Origin: ZC4RG30 sp040508085 | GTDB taxonomy: Bacteria > Pseudomonadota > Gammaproteobacteria > Steroidobacterales > Steroidobacteraceae | Direction of reading: 5' to 3' | Assembly: GCA_040508085.1 (NCBI GenBank) | Contig: JBEVNO010000095.1 | Coordinates: 1 to 39,078, forward strand | Length of the DNA: 39,078 nucleotides | In this document: positions 7,968 to 16,578 of the stretch, piece after piece | Layout of the letters: the number at the start of each line of letters is the position of its first letter | Position numbering within the stretch: the first letter of the stretch is position 1 | Made by a program: the position numbers and the translations under genes | The notes under the pieces: generated by a model | Seen by the model: the letters and a program-made list of their open reading frames with translations, nothing else | What the model was told of the DNA's origin: nothing | Database searches by the model: none

Positions 7968-8666
7968 TCAGTCGAGCCGTGACAGCATGGCAGCCAGCTG
8001 CTGTTCGCGCAGCATCTGGGCGTCGGGATCAGCATGCTCCTCGCGCACCCGCGCGCCCACCAGCTCGCGCGTACGCTCGAGCGTCGCGGCATCGAAATGG
8101 GCCGCGGCGAAACGCAGTGGCTCCCCGGCGATGCCATGCAGCGCTGCGAGCTTGCGGGTGAGGTTGATGGCAAAGGGCGCGCAGAACAGCGCATCAAGGG
8201 CCTGCAGCCAGAATGCGCGCCTGCTGAGTGCAAGCTGCGGGCGCCGCACATGCACGAGCACCAGCGCCACGACAGTGAGCAGATAGAACAGCGCGAAGAC
8301 TGCCAGTGCGGCAAGGCCGGCACCCTGTGTCCACAACGCCACCGGCAGCGCCAGCAGCAGCAGCAGCTGCAGGAAGTTCACCACGCCAATGGGCCGCAGC
8401 GCACGCAGCAAGGTGTCGGGCACCGGCGCTGCGCCGGCACGGGCGTCGGCAGCGCTCCAGCGCACCAGGAACTGCGGCCGATAGGGCAGCAGCAGCTGCG
8501 GCAGGAACACCCGCCGTCCGCCCAGCCGCAACGGTGAACCGCCATGCACCTTCCACCCGGCGGCAGTGCGCGTGTATACCAGCTCGTTCTGCCACAGCAG
8601 CAGCGTGGCGTCGTACAGGTAGAACGCCAACGCGCCGATCGGCAGCCACAGCTCAGTTGGCGACAT
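7968..8666 (-). CDS. Unknown membrane protein, middle gene of the DUF2167 group
   Basis: A 232-residue protein I do not recognise. It shows a first hydrophobic segment at about 5-25, a 60-residue basic and aromatic loop (LVYTRTAAGWKVHGG, PYRPQFLVRW), two or three membrane helices at about 95-150, and a soluble C-terminal region rich in Arg, Glu and Ala. ATG 8666 overlaps the end of the DUF2167 gene by 14 nt, and AAGGCGG precedes it. A longer start at 8720 exists but would lie further inside the DUF2167 frame. The J-like gene follows at 6 nt. Tight packing suggests that the three act together at the inner membrane. Confidence 0.75.
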   Translation of the reverse strand: MSPTELWLPIGALAFYLYDATLLLWQNELVYTRTAAGWKVHGGSPLRLGGRRVFLPQLLLPYRPQFLVRWSAADARAGAAPVPDTLLRALRPIGVVNFLQLLLLLALPVALWTQGAGLAALAVFALFYLLTVVALVLVHVRRPQLALSRRAFWLQALDALFCAPFAINLTRKLAALHGIAGEPLRFAAAHFDAATLERTRELVGARVREEHADPDAQMLREQQLAAMLSRLD

Positions 8667-9552
8667 CCGCCTTTTTCTTGAAGATCCTGCGGAAGCCCGC
8701 ACCCAGCGCCACCAGACCACCGATGATCAGCTTGGCCTTGGCAATCAGGAACCCGCCGATCACGGCCCACAGGCCCTTCTTGGTGGCGATGGCGGCGGCG
8801 CCGCCCAGCACCAGCGCAGCGAGGCCATATTCGGCGACCTTGTCGCCCGGCACCCAGTCCGCATAGCGCTCGCCGGCGTTGAATTCGAAGCCGCTCAGCA
8901 CCGCTTCCAGTGCGGGACGCGCCACGGCCAGATCCTCGGGCCGCGAAGCCAGGATCACCGTGGTGTGGCCACGCCGGCCCAGCAGCTTGGTGGAGAAGTT
9001 GGCGCTGCGGCCGCCTGCGGATTCCAGCAGCGTGGCCCACTCGAGCCGCTGGTTGGCGGCGTTGTAGGCCGGCGGCACGGCCCAGTCGACCACATGCAAC
9101 GCGGGCCAGCCGCGGCGCTCGCGTTCCTTGTTGCCCTCCTCGGCGCCCTGCTGCAGTGACTTGAGCAGCGCGGCGGGATCGATCTTCTCGTCATCCTTCA
9201 CATAGCCGTCGTCCTCGAAGGAAAGATACGACGACCAGCTCAGATCCTGCGGCGCCACCAGCACCTCGGTGCCACCGGCCAGGTTCTGGTTCAGCTCCAG
9301 GTATTTGTCGGTGTTGGCCGTGTCCAGGTAGACATAGCCTTCGGGAATGCGCAGCTTCGCGTTGCCCGTGACCGTGACGGTGGTGGGCCCCTTGACCCAC
9401 TGCAGCTTGTCGAGCTCGGCATAAAAGGCCTTCTCCGCTGCCGACTGCCCCGCACCTGCGGCAGCTTCGGCTGCAGGCTCGGCAGCAGGCGCCGCCACCG
9501 TGGAACCGGCCAGCACCATCGACAGCAACAACGCACACAGCGACCTTGTCAT
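8653..9552 (-). CDS. DUF2167 membrane-anchored secreted protein
   Basis: A 299-residue protein of the DUF2167 family, whose function is not established. A signal peptide (MTRSLCALLLSMVLAGSTVA) is followed by an Ala/Glu-rich spacer. The conserved body then includes LRIPEGYVYLD, WSSYLSFEDDGYVKDDEKID and VVDWAVPPAYN. Near the C-terminus are a Gly/Ala-rich hydrophobic stretch (about 250-290) and a basic end (FRRIFKKK), suggesting a membrane hairpin or anchor. ATG 9552 has GGAG at good distance; an in-frame start at 9618 would only add sequence ahead of the signal peptide. It is the first gene of the group with the membrane protein and the J-like protein. Confidence 0.88.
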   Translation of the reverse strand: MTRSLCALLLSMVLAGSTVAAPAAEPAAEAAAGAGQSAAEKAFYAELDKLQWVKGPTTVTVTGNAKLRIPEGYVYLDTANTDKYLELNQNLAGGTEVLVAPQDLSWSSYLSFEDDGYVKDDEKIDPAALLKSLQQGAEEGNKERERRGWPALHVVDWAVPPAYNAANQRLEWATLLESAGGRSANFSTKLLGRRGHTTVILASRPEDLAVARPALEAVLSGFEFNAGERYADWVPGDKVAEYGLAALVLGGAAAIATKKGLWAVIGGFLIAKAKLIIGGLVALGAGFRRIFKKKADVAN

Positions 9553-9593
9553 ATTTCCGCTCCCGCTCCAGCAATGTGCGTCGTTATTCCACA

Positions 9594-9615
9594 GCACGCC
9601 GCCGCCACGGCGTGC
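9594..9615 (-). terminator. GC-rich hairpin between the carotenoid oxygenase and DUF2167 genes
   Basis: GCACGCC and GGCGTGC form a 7-bp stem around an 8-nt loop, 6 nt after the stop of the carotenoid oxygenase gene. No T-tract follows on the minus strand, so it is at best a weak or Rho-assisted terminator, a 3'-end stabiliser, or a protein site. Confidence 0.35.
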
Positions 9616-9621
9616 CACGGA

Positions 9622-11250
9622 TCACGCTTTGTGTTTCGCCATGTAGCTGCCCGGCACCCACCAGCCATGCACCTGCCCGACGATGCGCGTCGGCAGTTTC
9701 ACCACCGCAACCGGCCCCTGCTCGATGCGTTCCGCATCGAGGATCACCAGATCCGCGCGGCCGTTCTCGCTGGCGTAGCTCGCCACCGCCATCACATGGC
9801 CCACGCCTTCCGGCGCGCCATCGTTCTTCGGCGCATGGCAGATCTCGGCCAGTTGCGCGCCCGCCGGCGCCTGCCACTTCGCCACCGTGCGCTTCTCGAT
9901 GTCGAAGCGGCCGAGGCCGTTGCGGCGCTGGCCGCCATCGTTCCACTCGATGGAACCGAAGCCATATTTGTAATGTGCGGTGTTGTAGCGATCGTCTTGG
10001 CGCGGCAGCGGCAGCAATGTGCCCGGGAACAGCACTTCCATGTTGTAGGCGGTCGGCGTCTTCTTCGTGATGCCGGCCGACAGGCGCGTGATGATGCTGC
10101 CGCCCTTCATCGGATCCCAGCGCGAGCCATCATGCATGGGCATGAAGGGGAAGGGGTTCGACTGGCTCATCTCGACGTCGATCACCACCTGCTTGCCATC
10201 GTCGAAAGCACCCATCACGTGCGTGGCGCTGCGTTCCGGCCCCTTGATCCACTTGAGATCCTTGCCGTCGCCACCGCGGCGGAAGAAGCCGAAGTAGGTG
10301 GGCTCGCCCGGCCACCAGGACCAGTGGATGCCGCCCTTCTCGATCTGTGCGGTGTCGATCTTCATCGGGATCACATAGATGACGATGAAGTTCTCGGTGA
10401 CGGCGAAGTCGTGGATCATGCCCACATAAGGCACCTTGACCCAGGCTTCCCACACCTTCTTGCCATCGGGCGTGTACTCGAACACGTTCACGTCGTCGGT
10501 GTTGAAGCCCTTGGCCTCGTAGCCGAAGGCAATCAGGTTGCCGGTTTTCGAATCCAGCTTCGGATGCGCGGTGAACGAGGCGCTCTGCAGGCCGCCATTG
10601 AAGCGGTAGACAGGATCCACCGTCTCCAGCGTGTGCAGGTTCAGCGCCGCCGGCGGGCTGTCTTCCTTCAATGCCAGCAATACGCCGTTGTGATGGATGA
10701 TGTGCGTGTTGTGCGTGCCGCGGCTCTTGCCCTTCACTGAAGGGTCATCCATGTAAGGATTGCGGTACATGGGGAACAGAGTCTTGCCCGCCTGCTCCTG
10801 CGCCACGTAACGCTCGTTGCGCACATAGCGGCTCTTGAAGTGCACGTTGCCGTTCTCGAAGCGGAACTGGCTGACATGGCCTTCGCCATCGAAGGGAATG
10901 TTGCCGGCGCGCAGCGGGAACTGCGGATCAGGGCCGGTGCGGAAGAAGGCGCCGGAAAGATCGGTGGGCAGCTTGCCGTCCACCTCGCAGTAGTGGATCT
11001 CCTGCTCCACGCGCCACAGCCTGGCGCCGCCCTTGCCCTCCGGGATCAGGTCGCCATAACGCTTCTCGATGCTGCTCGATGGCGTGGGGGCGGGCGGCGG
11101 GGGCTGCTGCTGCGCCGAGGCAGGGCCTGCGGCAAGCGTGGCACCGACACCGGCAACCGTGCCCAGTGCGCCGCCCATGAAGCGGCGGCGATCGGCCTGG
11201 ACGGAATCGGAACCGACACCGGTGGTGTCATCAATACGCTGGTCGGACAT
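9622..11250 (-). CDS. Carotenoid oxygenase family dioxygenase with a Tat signal
   Basis: A 542-residue member of the non-haem iron family that cleaves C=C bonds of carotenoids, apocarotenoids or stilbenes. The four iron-ligand histidines expected for the seven-bladed propeller are visible: H229 (FTAHPKLD), H280 (MIHDFAVT), H344 (SATHVMGAF) and H528 (GQVHGWWVPG). The N-terminus holds RRRFMGG followed by an Ala/Gly-rich stretch and ASA, a typical Tat signal, then a Gln/Pro-rich linker (about 47-58), so the mature enzyme should act in the periplasm already folded. The start codon has only a weak ribosome site. It stands apart from its neighbours, 85 nt from the DUF1761 gene. Substrate unknown; lignostilbene-type cleavage is equally possible. 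Confidence 0.92.
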   Translation of the reverse strand: MSDQRIDDTTGVGSDSVQADRRRFMGGALGTVAGVGATLAAGPASAQQQPPPPAPTPSSSIEKRYGDLIPEGKGGARLWRVEQEIHYCEVDGKLPTDLSGAFFRTGPDPQFPLRAGNIPFDGEGHVSQFRFENGNVHFKSRYVRNERYVAQEQAGKTLFPMYRNPYMDDPSVKGKSRGTHNTHIIHHNGVLLALKEDSPPAALNLHTLETVDPVYRFNGGLQSASFTAHPKLDSKTGNLIAFGYEAKGFNTDDVNVFEYTPDGKKVWEAWVKVPYVGMIHDFAVTENFIVIYVIPMKIDTAQIEKGGIHWSWWPGEPTYFGFFRRGGDGKDLKWIKGPERSATHVMGAFDDGKQVVIDVEMSQSNPFPFMPMHDGSRWDPMKGGSIITRLSAGITKKTPTAYNMEVLFPGTLLPLPRQDDRYNTAHYKYGFGSIEWNDGGQRRNGLGRFDIEKRTVAKWQAPAGAQLAEICHAPKNDGAPEGVGHVMAVASYASENGRADLVILDAERIEQGPVAVVKLPTRIVGQVHGWWVPGSYMAKHKA

Positions 11251-11335
11251 GGCAGGAACCCCCGTTATATGAGGAGTATCTTAAGCCGATTCCAGCCCCC
11301 CGGCGACGGCCCCGCCGCGTGCCCGCAGGGCCGTG

Positions 11336-11743
11336 CTACTTCGGCCAGGCCCCGATGATGCCGCCCATCACCGTGAATATGACCACCTGGTAACCGGCGT
11401 TTATGAGCCACAGCTTCAGCGAGCGCTGTTCGAACAGGTAGATCACACCCAGCGCCGTGGCCACGAAGAAGAAGGCCGTGAACAACCCGGTGTGCAGCCC
11501 GAGCAGCAGGCTGCGGGTGCTGCCCAGCAGCACCGCGATGCCGGCCGCGACGAACAGGTTCAGCACGAAGGTGCCGCCGAAGATCAGCGCCATGTTGCCC
11601 TTGGCACCTTTCTCTTTGGTCATGCCCGTGGCTGCCATCCACGGCTTCTGGAACAGCGGCCCATACCAGAGTGCGCCGACCACGAAGGATGACAAGGTCG
11701 CAACGAACACCGACAGCCAGTTGATTGAACCGAGCATGTGCAT
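11336..11743 (-). CDS. DUF1761 family membrane protein
   Basis: A 135-residue integral membrane protein with four predicted helices (about 7-27, 47-70, 75-100 and 108-130). The motif ALWYGPLFQKPWMAATGM after the first helix is the hallmark of DUF1761, a family without assigned function. Start ATG 11743 is chosen because AGGGAGGAG lies 5 nt upstream; ATG 11737 is an alternative. It follows glyS on the same strand by 31 nt and may be co-transcribed with it. Confidence 0.88.
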   Translation of the reverse strand: MHMLGSINWLSVFVATLSSFVVGALWYGPLFQKPWMAATGMTKEKGAKGNMALIFGGTFVLNLFVAAGIAVLLGSTRSLLLGLHTGLFTAFFFVATALGVIYLFEQRSLKLWLINAGYQVVIFTVMGGIIGAWPK

Positions 11744-11774
11744 GACGACTCCTCCCTGGAGTGTTGTGGACGAA

Positions 11775-13907
11775 TCAACCCGGCAGTCGTGACAGGTCCG
11801 CGATGCCGGTGAACAGTTGCTGCAAGTTGCCGAGCAATGCCAGGCGGTTGGCCCGCAGCTGCGGGTCAGGATCCATCACCATCACCTCGTCGAAGAAGGT
11901 ATCCACCGCGGGCCGCAGCTGTGCGAGCTGCGAGAACGCGGCGGTGTACTCGCCTTCGGCGATCTGGCCGGGCACCGTATGGTTGACGCCCAGCAGCGCG
12001 GTGAACAGGCCGCGCTCGGCATCGAACTTCAGGCGGTTGCTGTCGACCACCAGGCCGCTGATGCCACCACCGGCCGACTTCTTCAGCAGGTTGGCGATGC
12101 GCTTGTTGGCGGCCGTCAGGCTCGCCGCTTCAGGCAACCGCAGGAACCCGATCAGCGCCACCAGGCGCGCGTCGAAATCCAGTGGTGAACGCGGCCGCGT
12201 GGCAAGCACCGCATCGAAGGCTTCGGTGGTCATCCCTGCCAGCGTGGCAGCGCCTTCCACCGGCTCCAGGTACATGCCCCGCAGCCGCTCCATGATGTAG
12301 TCGTAGACCTCGGAGGCCACGCTCTCGCGGCTGGGCCAGGTCTTGCCTGCTGGCGGCGCGGATTCGAACACGCTGTGCGCATGCAGGCTGCTTTCGATCA
12401 GCGCCGTAAGATCCAGCGGCAGCTGCTTCTCGCGCAGCATGCGCAGCAGGCCGATGGCGGCGCGGCGCAGCGCGAAGGGATCCTTCGTGCCGGAAGGTTT
12501 CTGGCCGATCGCGAAGATGCCGGTCAGCGTGTCGAGGCGATCCGCCAGCGCCACCGCCAGGCCCGCCGGCGATGCCGGCAGCGCATCACCGGCGCCGCGC
12601 GGCTGGTAATGCTCGGCAATGGCCGCGGCCACTTCGGCGGACTCACCATCCGCGGCCGCGTAGTAGCGGCCCATCACACCCTGCAGCTCCGGAAACTCGC
12701 CCACCAGGTTGGTGACCAGATCGCACTTGGCCAGCTGTGCGGCGCGTGTGGCAATGCCCGCATCCGCATCGATGCGCACCGCGATCTCGCCCGCCAGGCC
12801 CGCCACGCGTTGCACCTTGTCGCCGACGGAGCCCAGCTGCGCCTGGAAGGTGACGGTGTAGAGCTGGGCCAGGCGCGCGGCCAGCGGCGACTTGCGATCC
12901 TGTTCCCAGAAGAAGGCGGCATCGGACAGCCGCGGCCGCACCACCCGCTCGTTGCCGGCGCGCACTACGTCCATGTCGCGGCTGGCCACATTGCTCACCG
13001 TGATGAACCAGGGCAGCAGCCGGCCATCAGCGCCCTCCACGGGGAAATAGCGCTGATGATCCTGCAACACGGATATCAGCAACTCGCGCGGCAGCGCGAG
13101 GAAGCGATCCTCGAAGCGGCCGGCGAGTGGCACCGGCCATTCCACCAAGGCCGTGACTTCATCCAGCAGCGCGTCGGAGACCAGCGCGCGGCCCTGCTGC
13201 TGTGTGGCCAGCTGCGTCACGCCGTCGCGTATGCGCTCGCGTCGCGCGGCGAAATCCGCCACCACGCTGCCGCGCTCGAGCGTGCGCTCGTAGGCCGCGG
13301 GCGAGGCAATGCGCAGCCACTTGTTGCTGTGGAAGCGATGCCCGCGCGTCTGGTTGCCGGCGGTGAGCCCGAGTATCTGTGCCGGCAGCACCGCATTGCC
13401 CAGCAGCAGCACCAGCCAGTGCACGGGACGCACGAACTGCGCATCCCCCGAGCCCCAGCGCATGCGTTTCGGGATCGGCAGCGCATCCAGCGCCTCGGTG
13501 ATGAATGCGGGCAGCAGCTCGGCGGCCGGCAGACCGGCCTTCATGCCCGTGAAGCTCAGGCATTCATTGCCCTTGGGGTCCAGCTCGCGACCCAGCGCTT
13601 CGATGGCAACGCCACAGCTCTGCGCAAAAGCCTGCGCCGCCCGCGTGGGCGCGCCGGTCTTGTCGAAGGCCGCAGCCACCGGCGGGCCGCGCCGCTGGAG
13701 CTTCTGGTCCGGTGCGGTCAGCGCCAGCTTCTTCACCCGCACGGCCAGACGCCGCGGCGTGGCGAATGCAGTGACCGCGCCGTGCGTCAGCAGCGCGGCA
13801 TCCAGGCGCGACACGATGCCGTCACGCAATGCCGCCGACAGCGCCAGCAGCGCCTTGGGCGGCAGCTCCTCGGTGCCCAGCTCGAACAGGAAATCCGCGC
13901 GGCTCAT
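11775..13907 (-). CDS. glyS: Glycyl-tRNA synthetase beta subunit
   Basis: A 710-residue beta subunit of the bacterial alpha2beta2 glycyl-tRNA synthetase, responsible for tRNA recognition. It begins with FLFELGTEELPPKAL, the family's N-terminal signature, contains the HD-like region around SVGDKVQRVAGL and the segment RLDTLTGIFAIGQKPSGTKD, and ends with a DALR-type anticodon-binding domain. Length is close to that of E. coli GlyS (689). The start ATG overlaps the glyQ stop as ATGA, so the two subunits are translationally coupled, as in most bacteria with this enzyme form. Confidence 0.98.
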   Translation of the reverse strand: MSRADFLFELGTEELPPKALLALSAALRDGIVSRLDAALLTHGAVTAFATPRRLAVRVKKLALTAPDQKLQRRGPPVAAAFDKTGAPTRAAQAFAQSCGVAIEALGRELDPKGNECLSFTGMKAGLPAAELLPAFITEALDALPIPKRMRWGSGDAQFVRPVHWLVLLLGNAVLPAQILGLTAGNQTRGHRFHSNKWLRIASPAAYERTLERGSVVADFAARRERIRDGVTQLATQQQGRALVSDALLDEVTALVEWPVPLAGRFEDRFLALPRELLISVLQDHQRYFPVEGADGRLLPWFITVSNVASRDMDVVRAGNERVVRPRLSDAAFFWEQDRKSPLAARLAQLYTVTFQAQLGSVGDKVQRVAGLAGEIAVRIDADAGIATRAAQLAKCDLVTNLVGEFPELQGVMGRYYAAADGESAEVAAAIAEHYQPRGAGDALPASPAGLAVALADRLDTLTGIFAIGQKPSGTKDPFALRRAAIGLLRMLREKQLPLDLTALIESSLHAHSVFESAPPAGKTWPSRESVASEVYDYIMERLRGMYLEPVEGAATLAGMTTEAFDAVLATRPRSPLDFDARLVALIGFLRLPEAASLTAANKRIANLLKKSAGGGISGLVVDSNRLKFDAERGLFTALLGVNHTVPGQIAEGEYTAAFSQLAQLRPAVDTFFDEVMVMDPDPQLRANRLALLGNLQQLFTGIADLSRLPG

Positions 13908-14860
13908 GCGCGCTCCGGCGCGGCAGCTGCGGCGACCAGCACACGCTGCCCGCTGGCCAGCATCGGAAAGCCCAGCGCCTCACGGCTGGCGTAATAGCTC
14001 TGCGCCACGGCCCGCGCCAGCGCGCGCACGCGCAGGATGTAGCGCTGCCGCTCGGTCACCGAGATGGCGCGGCGCGCATCCAGCAGGTTGAAGGTATGCG
14101 AGGCCTTCAGCACCTGCTCATAGGCTGGCAGCGCCAGCTTCGCCGCCAGCAGGTCGTTGCAGGCCTTCTCGTGCTCGTCGAAATGCCGCAGCAGCACCGC
14201 CACATCGGCGTGCTCGAAGTTGTAGGCCGATTGCTCCACCTCGTTCTGGTGGAACACATCTCCATAGGTCACGCGTCCCAGCGGACCGTCTGTCCATACC
14301 AGGTCGAACATGCTCTCCACGCCCTGCAGGTACATGGCCAGGCGCTCCAGGCCATAGGTGATCTCGCCTGTGACCGGCAGGCAATCCAGGCCGCCCCCCT
14401 GCTGGAAGTACGAGAATTGGGTGACCTCCATGCCGTTCAGCCACACCTCCCAGCCCAGGCCCCAGGCGCCCAGGGTGGGGGATTCCCAGTTGTCCTCCAC
14501 GAAACGCAGGTCGTGCACCAGCGGGTCGATGCCGATGGCCGCCAGGCTGCCGATATACAGCTCCTGGATCTGCAGCGGCGAGGGTTTGATCGCCACCTGG
14601 AACTGGTAGTAGTGCTGCCCGCGGAACGGGTTTTCGCCATAGCGCCCGTCGGTGGGCCGGCGGGTGGGCTGCACATAGGCGGCGCTCCACGGCTCCGGGC
14701 CGATGGAGCGCAGGAAGGTGGCTGTATGGAACGTGCCGGCGCCCATTTCCATGTCGTGCGGCTGCAGGATCACGCAGCCCTGGGCGGCCCAGTACTGCTG
14801 CAGGGCCAGGATCAGGTCCTGGAAGGTGGCAGGCCTGGGGCCGATTTTTCTTGTCGCCAT
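13904..14860 (-). CDS. glyQ: Glycyl-tRNA synthetase alpha subunit
   Basis: A 318-residue catalytic subunit that charges tRNA-Gly in the cytoplasm. FQDLILALQQYWAAQGCVI and QPHDMEMGAGTFHTATFLR are class II synthetase motif segments typical of GlyQ, followed by YVQPTRRPTDGRYGENPFR and LGWEVWLNGMEVTQFSYFQQ. I took ATG 14860 because the protein then starts as in other GlyQ proteins (MATRKIGPRPATFQDLI) and because the longer reading would add an unrelated 35 residues. The C-terminus is about 15 residues longer than in E. coli. It is divergent from glnA across a 247-bp regulatory gap. Confidence 0.98.
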   Translation of the reverse strand: MATRKIGPRPATFQDLILALQQYWAAQGCVILQPHDMEMGAGTFHTATFLRSIGPEPWSAAYVQPTRRPTDGRYGENPFRGQHYYQFQVAIKPSPLQIQELYIGSLAAIGIDPLVHDLRFVEDNWESPTLGAWGLGWEVWLNGMEVTQFSYFQQGGGLDCLPVTGEITYGLERLAMYLQGVESMFDLVWTDGPLGRVTYGDVFHQNEVEQSAYNFEHADVAVLLRHFDEHEKACNDLLAAKLALPAYEQVLKASHTFNLLDARRAISVTERQRYILRVRALARAVAQSYYASREALGFPMLASGQRVLVAAAAAPERA

Positions 14861-14883
14861 GAGGTCTTGCGGTAAAACGCGAA

Positions 14884-14889
14884 AGTATA
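14884..14889 (-). promoter_or_regulatory. Probable -10 box of the glyQS promoter
   Basis: Read on the minus strand the sequence is TATACT, a good sigma-70 -10 element lying 23 nt upstream of the glyQ ATG. No consensus -35 is visible at 17-18 bp spacing, so only the -10 is supported. Confidence 0.4.
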
Positions 14890-14947
14890 TCGGCTCACTC
14901 CCGGTGCGATTAGCGCCATAACGGGGCTGCACCGTGCACTGTTGGGA

Positions 14948-14981
14948 GGCGCCACATCGGTGCACGCCCTACAATGGTGCA
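14948..14981 (+). promoter_or_regulatory. Two tandem NtrC-like enhancer sites upstream of glnA
   Basis: Two abutting 17-bp sites, GGCGCCACATCGGTGCA (14948-14964) and CGCCCTACAATGGTGCA (14965-14981), fit the enteric NtrC pattern TGCACC-N5-GGTGCA. Both have a perfect right half; the left halves carry two and three mismatches. Their centres lie about 113 and 96 bp upstream of the predicted glnA transcription start, the usual enhancer distance. Further TGCAC/GTGCA elements occur at 14928-14939. NtrC itself is encoded at 18302-19708. Confidence 0.7.
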
Positions 14982-15042
14982 TCCAGCCGACCAGTTCACA
15001 TTCGGTCGCTACTAAGCCCTTGATCGGTAAGCCTTGCGGTTT

Positions 15043-15058
15043 TGGCACAGCGCCTGCA
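15043..15058 (+). promoter_or_regulatory. Sigma-54 promoter of glnA
   Basis: TGGCACAGCGCCTGCA matches the -24/-12 consensus with GG (15044-15045) and GC (15056-15057) 10 bp apart. Transcription would start near 15069, leaving about 40 nt of leader with GGAGGAG before the ATG. Nitrogen-controlled glnA is the classic target of sigma-54 and NtrC. Confidence 0.85.
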
Positions 15059-15107
15059 ATGAAACGGGGCCTGTCATACGCGACATGAATTTTCCTCCGG
15101 AGGAGCC

Positions 15108-16523
15108 ATGACTACATCGAACGACGTCCTGACGATTATCAAAGAGAAGGAAGTCAAGTACGTCGATTTCCGCTTCTGTGACACCCGCGGCAAGGAACAG
15201 CACGTCACAGTTCCCGCCCATACGGTGAAGCCCGAGCTGTTCACCGAAGGCAAGATGTTCGATGGCTCCTCGATCGCCGGCTGGAAGGGCATCAACGAGT
15301 CGGACATGATCCTGCTGCCGGATCCGTCCACCGCCATCCTCGATCCGTTCTTCGAAGACACCACCCTCAACCTGCGCTGCAGCGTCATCGAGCCGGCCAC
15401 CATGCAGGGCTACGAGCGCGACCCGCGTTCGCTGGGCGCCCGCGCCGAGGCTTACCTGAAGTCCACCGGCATCGCCGATGGCGCGCTGTTCGGCCCGGAA
15501 AACGAATTCTTCATTTTCGACGACGTTAAGTGGCACAGCGCCATCAACAGCACCGGCTACACCATCGATTCGTACACCGGTGCGTGGAACTCCAACACCG
15601 CCTTCCCGGATCGCCCCAACCTGGGTCATCGCCCGGGCCTGAAGGGCGGTTACTTCCCGGTGCCGCCGGTGGATGCCTACCAGGACATCCGCGGCTCCAT
15701 GTGCAATGCCCTCGAGGAAATGGGCCTCGTGGTCGAGGTGCACCATCACGAAGTGGCCACGGGTGGCCAGTGCGAGATCGGCGTGGGCCCCGGCGGCCTG
15801 GTGAAGAAGGCCGACGAGGTGCTGATCCTCAAGTATGTGGTCCAGAACGTGGCGCACCAGTACGGCAAGACGGCGACCTTCATGCCGAAGCCGCTGGTCG
15901 GCGACAACGGCTCCGGCATGCACGTGCACCAGTCGCTGCAGAAGGATGGCCAGGCGCTGTTCGCGGGCGACAAGTACGGCGGCCTCTCGGAGCTCGCGCT
16001 GTTCTACATCGGCGGCATCATCAAGCATGCCAAGGCCATCAACGCCTTCACGAACCCGGGCACCAACAGCTACAAGCGCCTGGTGCCGGGTTTCGAAGCG
16101 CCGGTGATGCTGGCCTACTCGGCCCGCAACCGTTCGGCCTCGATCCGCATTCCCTGGGTGCCGAACCCGAAGGCGCGTCGCATCGAAGTGCGTTTCCCGG
16201 ATTCCTCCGCGAACCCGTACTTCGCCTTCGCCGCGATGATGATGGCGGGCCTCGACGGCATCCAGAACAAGATCCACCCCGGCGACCCGGCCGACAAGGA
16301 TCTGTACGACCTGGAGCCGGAGGAAGAGAAGCACATTCCGCAGGTGTGCCATTCCCTCGACATGGCGCTGGAGCACCTGGACAAGGACCGCGAGTTCCTG
16401 ACCCGCGGTGGCGTGTTCACCAACGACCTGATCGACGCCTACATTGCGCTGAAGATGCAGGAAGTCACGCGCTTCCGCATGAGCACGCATCCGGCCGAGT
16501 TCGACATGTACTACAGCCTGTAA
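15108..16523 (+). CDS. glnA: Glutamine synthetase, type I (adenylylation-regulated)
   Basis: A 471-residue enzyme that makes glutamine from glutamate, ammonia and ATP as a dodecamer. The N-terminal beta-Grasp part holds DFRFCDTRGKEQHVTVP and MFDGSSIAGWKGINESDM. Catalytic signatures include FGPENEFFIFDDV (metal-binding Glu), EVHHHEVATGGQCEIG, NGSGMHVHQS and NRSASIRIPWV. DLYDLEPEE places the adenylylated tyrosine at Tyr400, so activity should be controlled by GlnE. A strong GGAGGAG ribosome site precedes ATG 15108. Transcription from the sigma-54 promoter with NtrC-like sites is expected under nitrogen limitation. Full family length, nothing missing. Confidence 0.99.
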   Translation: MTTSNDVLTIIKEKEVKYVDFRFCDTRGKEQHVTVPAHTVKPELFTEGKMFDGSSIAGWKGINESDMILLPDPSTAILDPFFEDTTLNLRCSVIEPATMQGYERDPRSLGARAEAYLKSTGIADGALFGPENEFFIFDDVKWHSAINSTGYTIDSYTGAWNSNTAFPDRPNLGHRPGLKGGYFPVPPVDAYQDIRGSMCNALEEMGLVVEVHHHEVATGGQCEIGVGPGGLVKKADEVLILKYVVQNVAHQYGKTATFMPKPLVGDNGSGMHVHQSLQKDGQALFAGDKYGGLSELALFYIGGIIKHAKAINAFTNPGTNSYKRLVPGFEAPVMLAYSARNRSASIRIPWVPNPKARRIEVRFPDSSANPYFAFAAMMMAGLDGIQNKIHPGDPADKDLYDLEPEEEKHIPQVCHSLDMALEHLDKDREFLTRGGVFTNDLIDAYIALKMQEVTRFRMSTHPAEFDMYYSL

Positions 16524-16532
16524 GGGCGTGAA

Positions 16533-16578
16533 AAGGACCGGCGGCGTGGGCCTTTGCAGGTGCGCCGCCCGGCTCCTT
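16533..16578 (+). terminator. Imperfect hairpin after glnA, possible partial terminator
   Basis: AAGGACCGGCGGCG (16533-16546) can pair with CGCCGCCCGGCTCCTT (16563-16578) with small bulges, beginning 9 nt after the glnA stop. No run of T follows, so it may attenuate or stabilise the glnA message rather than end it cleanly. A promoter-like sequence starts within its right arm. Confidence 0.4.

Noticed and set aside
12375..13994. 539-codon plus-strand frame opposite glyS
   Set aside because: Composition is Arg/Gln/His-rich without domains, and glyS on the other strand has full family signatures.
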